Positions 6,482 through 7,191 of a stretch of DNA of 7,191 bases are shown piece by piece. The DNA comes from Desulfovibrionaceae bacterium UBA930. Lineage in GTDB: Bacteria; Desulfobacterota; Desulfovibrionia; Desulfovibrionales; Desulfovibrionaceae. Both the position numbers and the translations under genes were made by a program. Numbering within the stretch: the stretch's first letter is position 1; each line of letters opens with the position of its first letter. The stretch is from NCBI GenBank assembly GCA_002293605.1, contig DBDO01000186.1:1-7191 (forward strand), in the 5' to 3' direction. A model generated the notes under the pieces. It ran no database searches. It saw nothing but the letters and a program-made list of their open reading frames with translations, and was not told the DNA's origin.

Positions 6482-6510
6482 GCAATAAACAGCAAAGCAT
6501 GTTGAAAAAT

Positions 6511-7191
6511 TTACACCCTTCCCGCAAAGTGGGCAAGAATGGCTGAAGCCATGTCGTTAATATCCACAATTTCATCTGCAAGGCCCGCGTCCACAATGGC
6601 CTTGGGCATGCCGTACACAACACAGGAGGCCTCGCTTTGGGCTATGGCCCATCCCCCCTTGGCCTTGAGGACTTTTGCCCCTTCCAGCCCATCGTTGCCC
6701 ATGCCGGTAAGCATGACGCACAGGGCCCTGCGACCTAGGGCAATGCCAACGCTTTCCATAAGCACGTTGGCCGAGGGTTTGTACAGCGCGCTCTTGGGCT
6801 CTTCCGTGACTACGGCGCTTAAAACGCCGCCCCGGTTTTCAAGGCGCAGGTGCTTGCCCCCCGGACAAATATAAGCGTGCCCCGCCTTGACCCGCTCAAT
6901 GGCTTCCGCCTCTTTTACGGTCAGCTTGCTCAGGCCGTGCAGGCGGGAGGCAAAAGGCCCGGTAAAGGCGGCGGGCATGTGCTGTCCGATCAGGATAGGC
7001 ACGGGAAAATTGCCCGGCAGGGCCGAAAGCACTTTTTGCACCGCAGGCGGGCCGCCTGTGGAAACACCTATGGCTACCAGGTCAAAGGGGCCAGCGTGCC
7101 CTCTGGCCTCGGGCCGTAAGGGAACTGTGGAAGCGGCGCGCACAGCAGCGGCGCTGGCGGCATTTTTGAAGCGAAGCCGCATAAAGGCCTT
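6511..7191 (-). CDS. cheB: CheB protein-glutamate methylesterase, C-terminal catalytic part (partial, runs off right edge)
   Basis: Hydrolyses methyl esters on chemoreceptors and deamidates receptor glutamines, opposing CheR in adaptation. The last 226 residues are present. The reading frame stays open through an internal Met to the window edge, so that Met (codon 7182-7180) is probably not the true start. A linker of about 35 residues (basic and Ala-rich at first) is followed by the catalytic domain. The catalytic triad is Ser44 in IGVSTGG, His71 in GQHMP and Asp167 in TGMGNDG (numbered from the first residue in the window), matching Ser164, His190 and Asp286 of the enteric enzyme. The N-terminal receiver domain, if present, is off the edge; a receiver-less methylesterase cannot be excluded. 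The stop is TAA, 39 bases before the HEAT-protein gene. Confidence 0.93.
   Translation of the reverse strand, partial: KAFMRLRFKNAASAAAVRAASTVPLRPEARGHAGPFDLVAIGVSTGGPPAVQKVLSALPGNFPVPILIGQHMPAAFTGPFASRLHGLSKLTVKEAEAIERVKAGHAYICPGGKHLRLENRGGVLSAVVTEEPKSALYKPSANVLMESVGIALGRRALCVMLTGMGNDGLEGAKVLKAKGGWAIAQSEASCVVYGMPKAIVDAGLADEIVDINDMASAILAHFAGRV

Noticed and set aside
6472..6495. Upstream TTG start for the HEAT protein giving 648 residues
   Set aside because: No ribosome binding site precedes the TTG, whereas the ATG at 6471 has GGGGGA just upstream.
6520..6540. Short inverted repeat (CCCGC with GTGGG) near the end of cheB
   Set aside because: Imperfect, very short, within coding sequence and without a T-run.

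Overview
The window is a densely packed, all-minus-strand chemotaxis operon, cut at both ends. The bases look moderately GC-rich (mid to high 50s percent by eye). The protein sequences and the gene order cheB - HEAT protein - cheR - ParA ATPase - cheW - cheY - cheA resemble, from memory, the che cluster of Desulfovibrio that carries the motility-linked CheA3. A sulfate reducer of the Desulfovibrionaceae is therefore the best guess. No rRNA or other marker gene in the window confirms this.

Layout in the direction of transcription (right to left): the C-terminal methylesterase part of CheB (7191-6511, its N-terminus lies off the right edge); a 640-residue protein made almost entirely of HEAT-like repeats (6471-4549); the methyltransferase CheR (4545-3640); a ParA/MinD-family ATPase (3633-2827); a CheW coupling protein with an acidic N-terminal extension of about 75 residues (2830-2168); a single-domain CheY (2155-1787); a 153-base spacer with two tandem hairpins; and the first 544 residues of a large CheA (1633-1, its kinase core lies off the left edge). 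Apart from that spacer the genes overlap or lie 3 to 39 bases apart, so they are very probably co-transcribed. No stretch above 300 bases lacks a gene. There is no tRNA, rRNA, mobile element or CRISPR array.

How they work together: CheA autophosphorylates on its HPt histidines under receptor control through CheW and passes phosphate to CheY and probably to CheB. CheR adds and CheB removes methyl groups on receptor glutamates, giving adaptation. The ParA ATPase, translationally coupled to the extended CheW, is a good candidate for positioning or segregating the chemosensory array, as ParC does in Vibrio. The HEAT protein is the least explained member and sits between the two adaptation enzymes. 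The CheA N-terminus carries two intact HPt domains and a third HPt-like domain that has lost its phospho-accepting histidine. No receptor (MCP), CheD, CheC/CheX or CheZ gene is visible here.

The most interesting points are the degenerate third HPt in CheA, the ParA-CheW coupling, the HEAT solenoid inside a che operon, and the structured cheY-cheA spacer.
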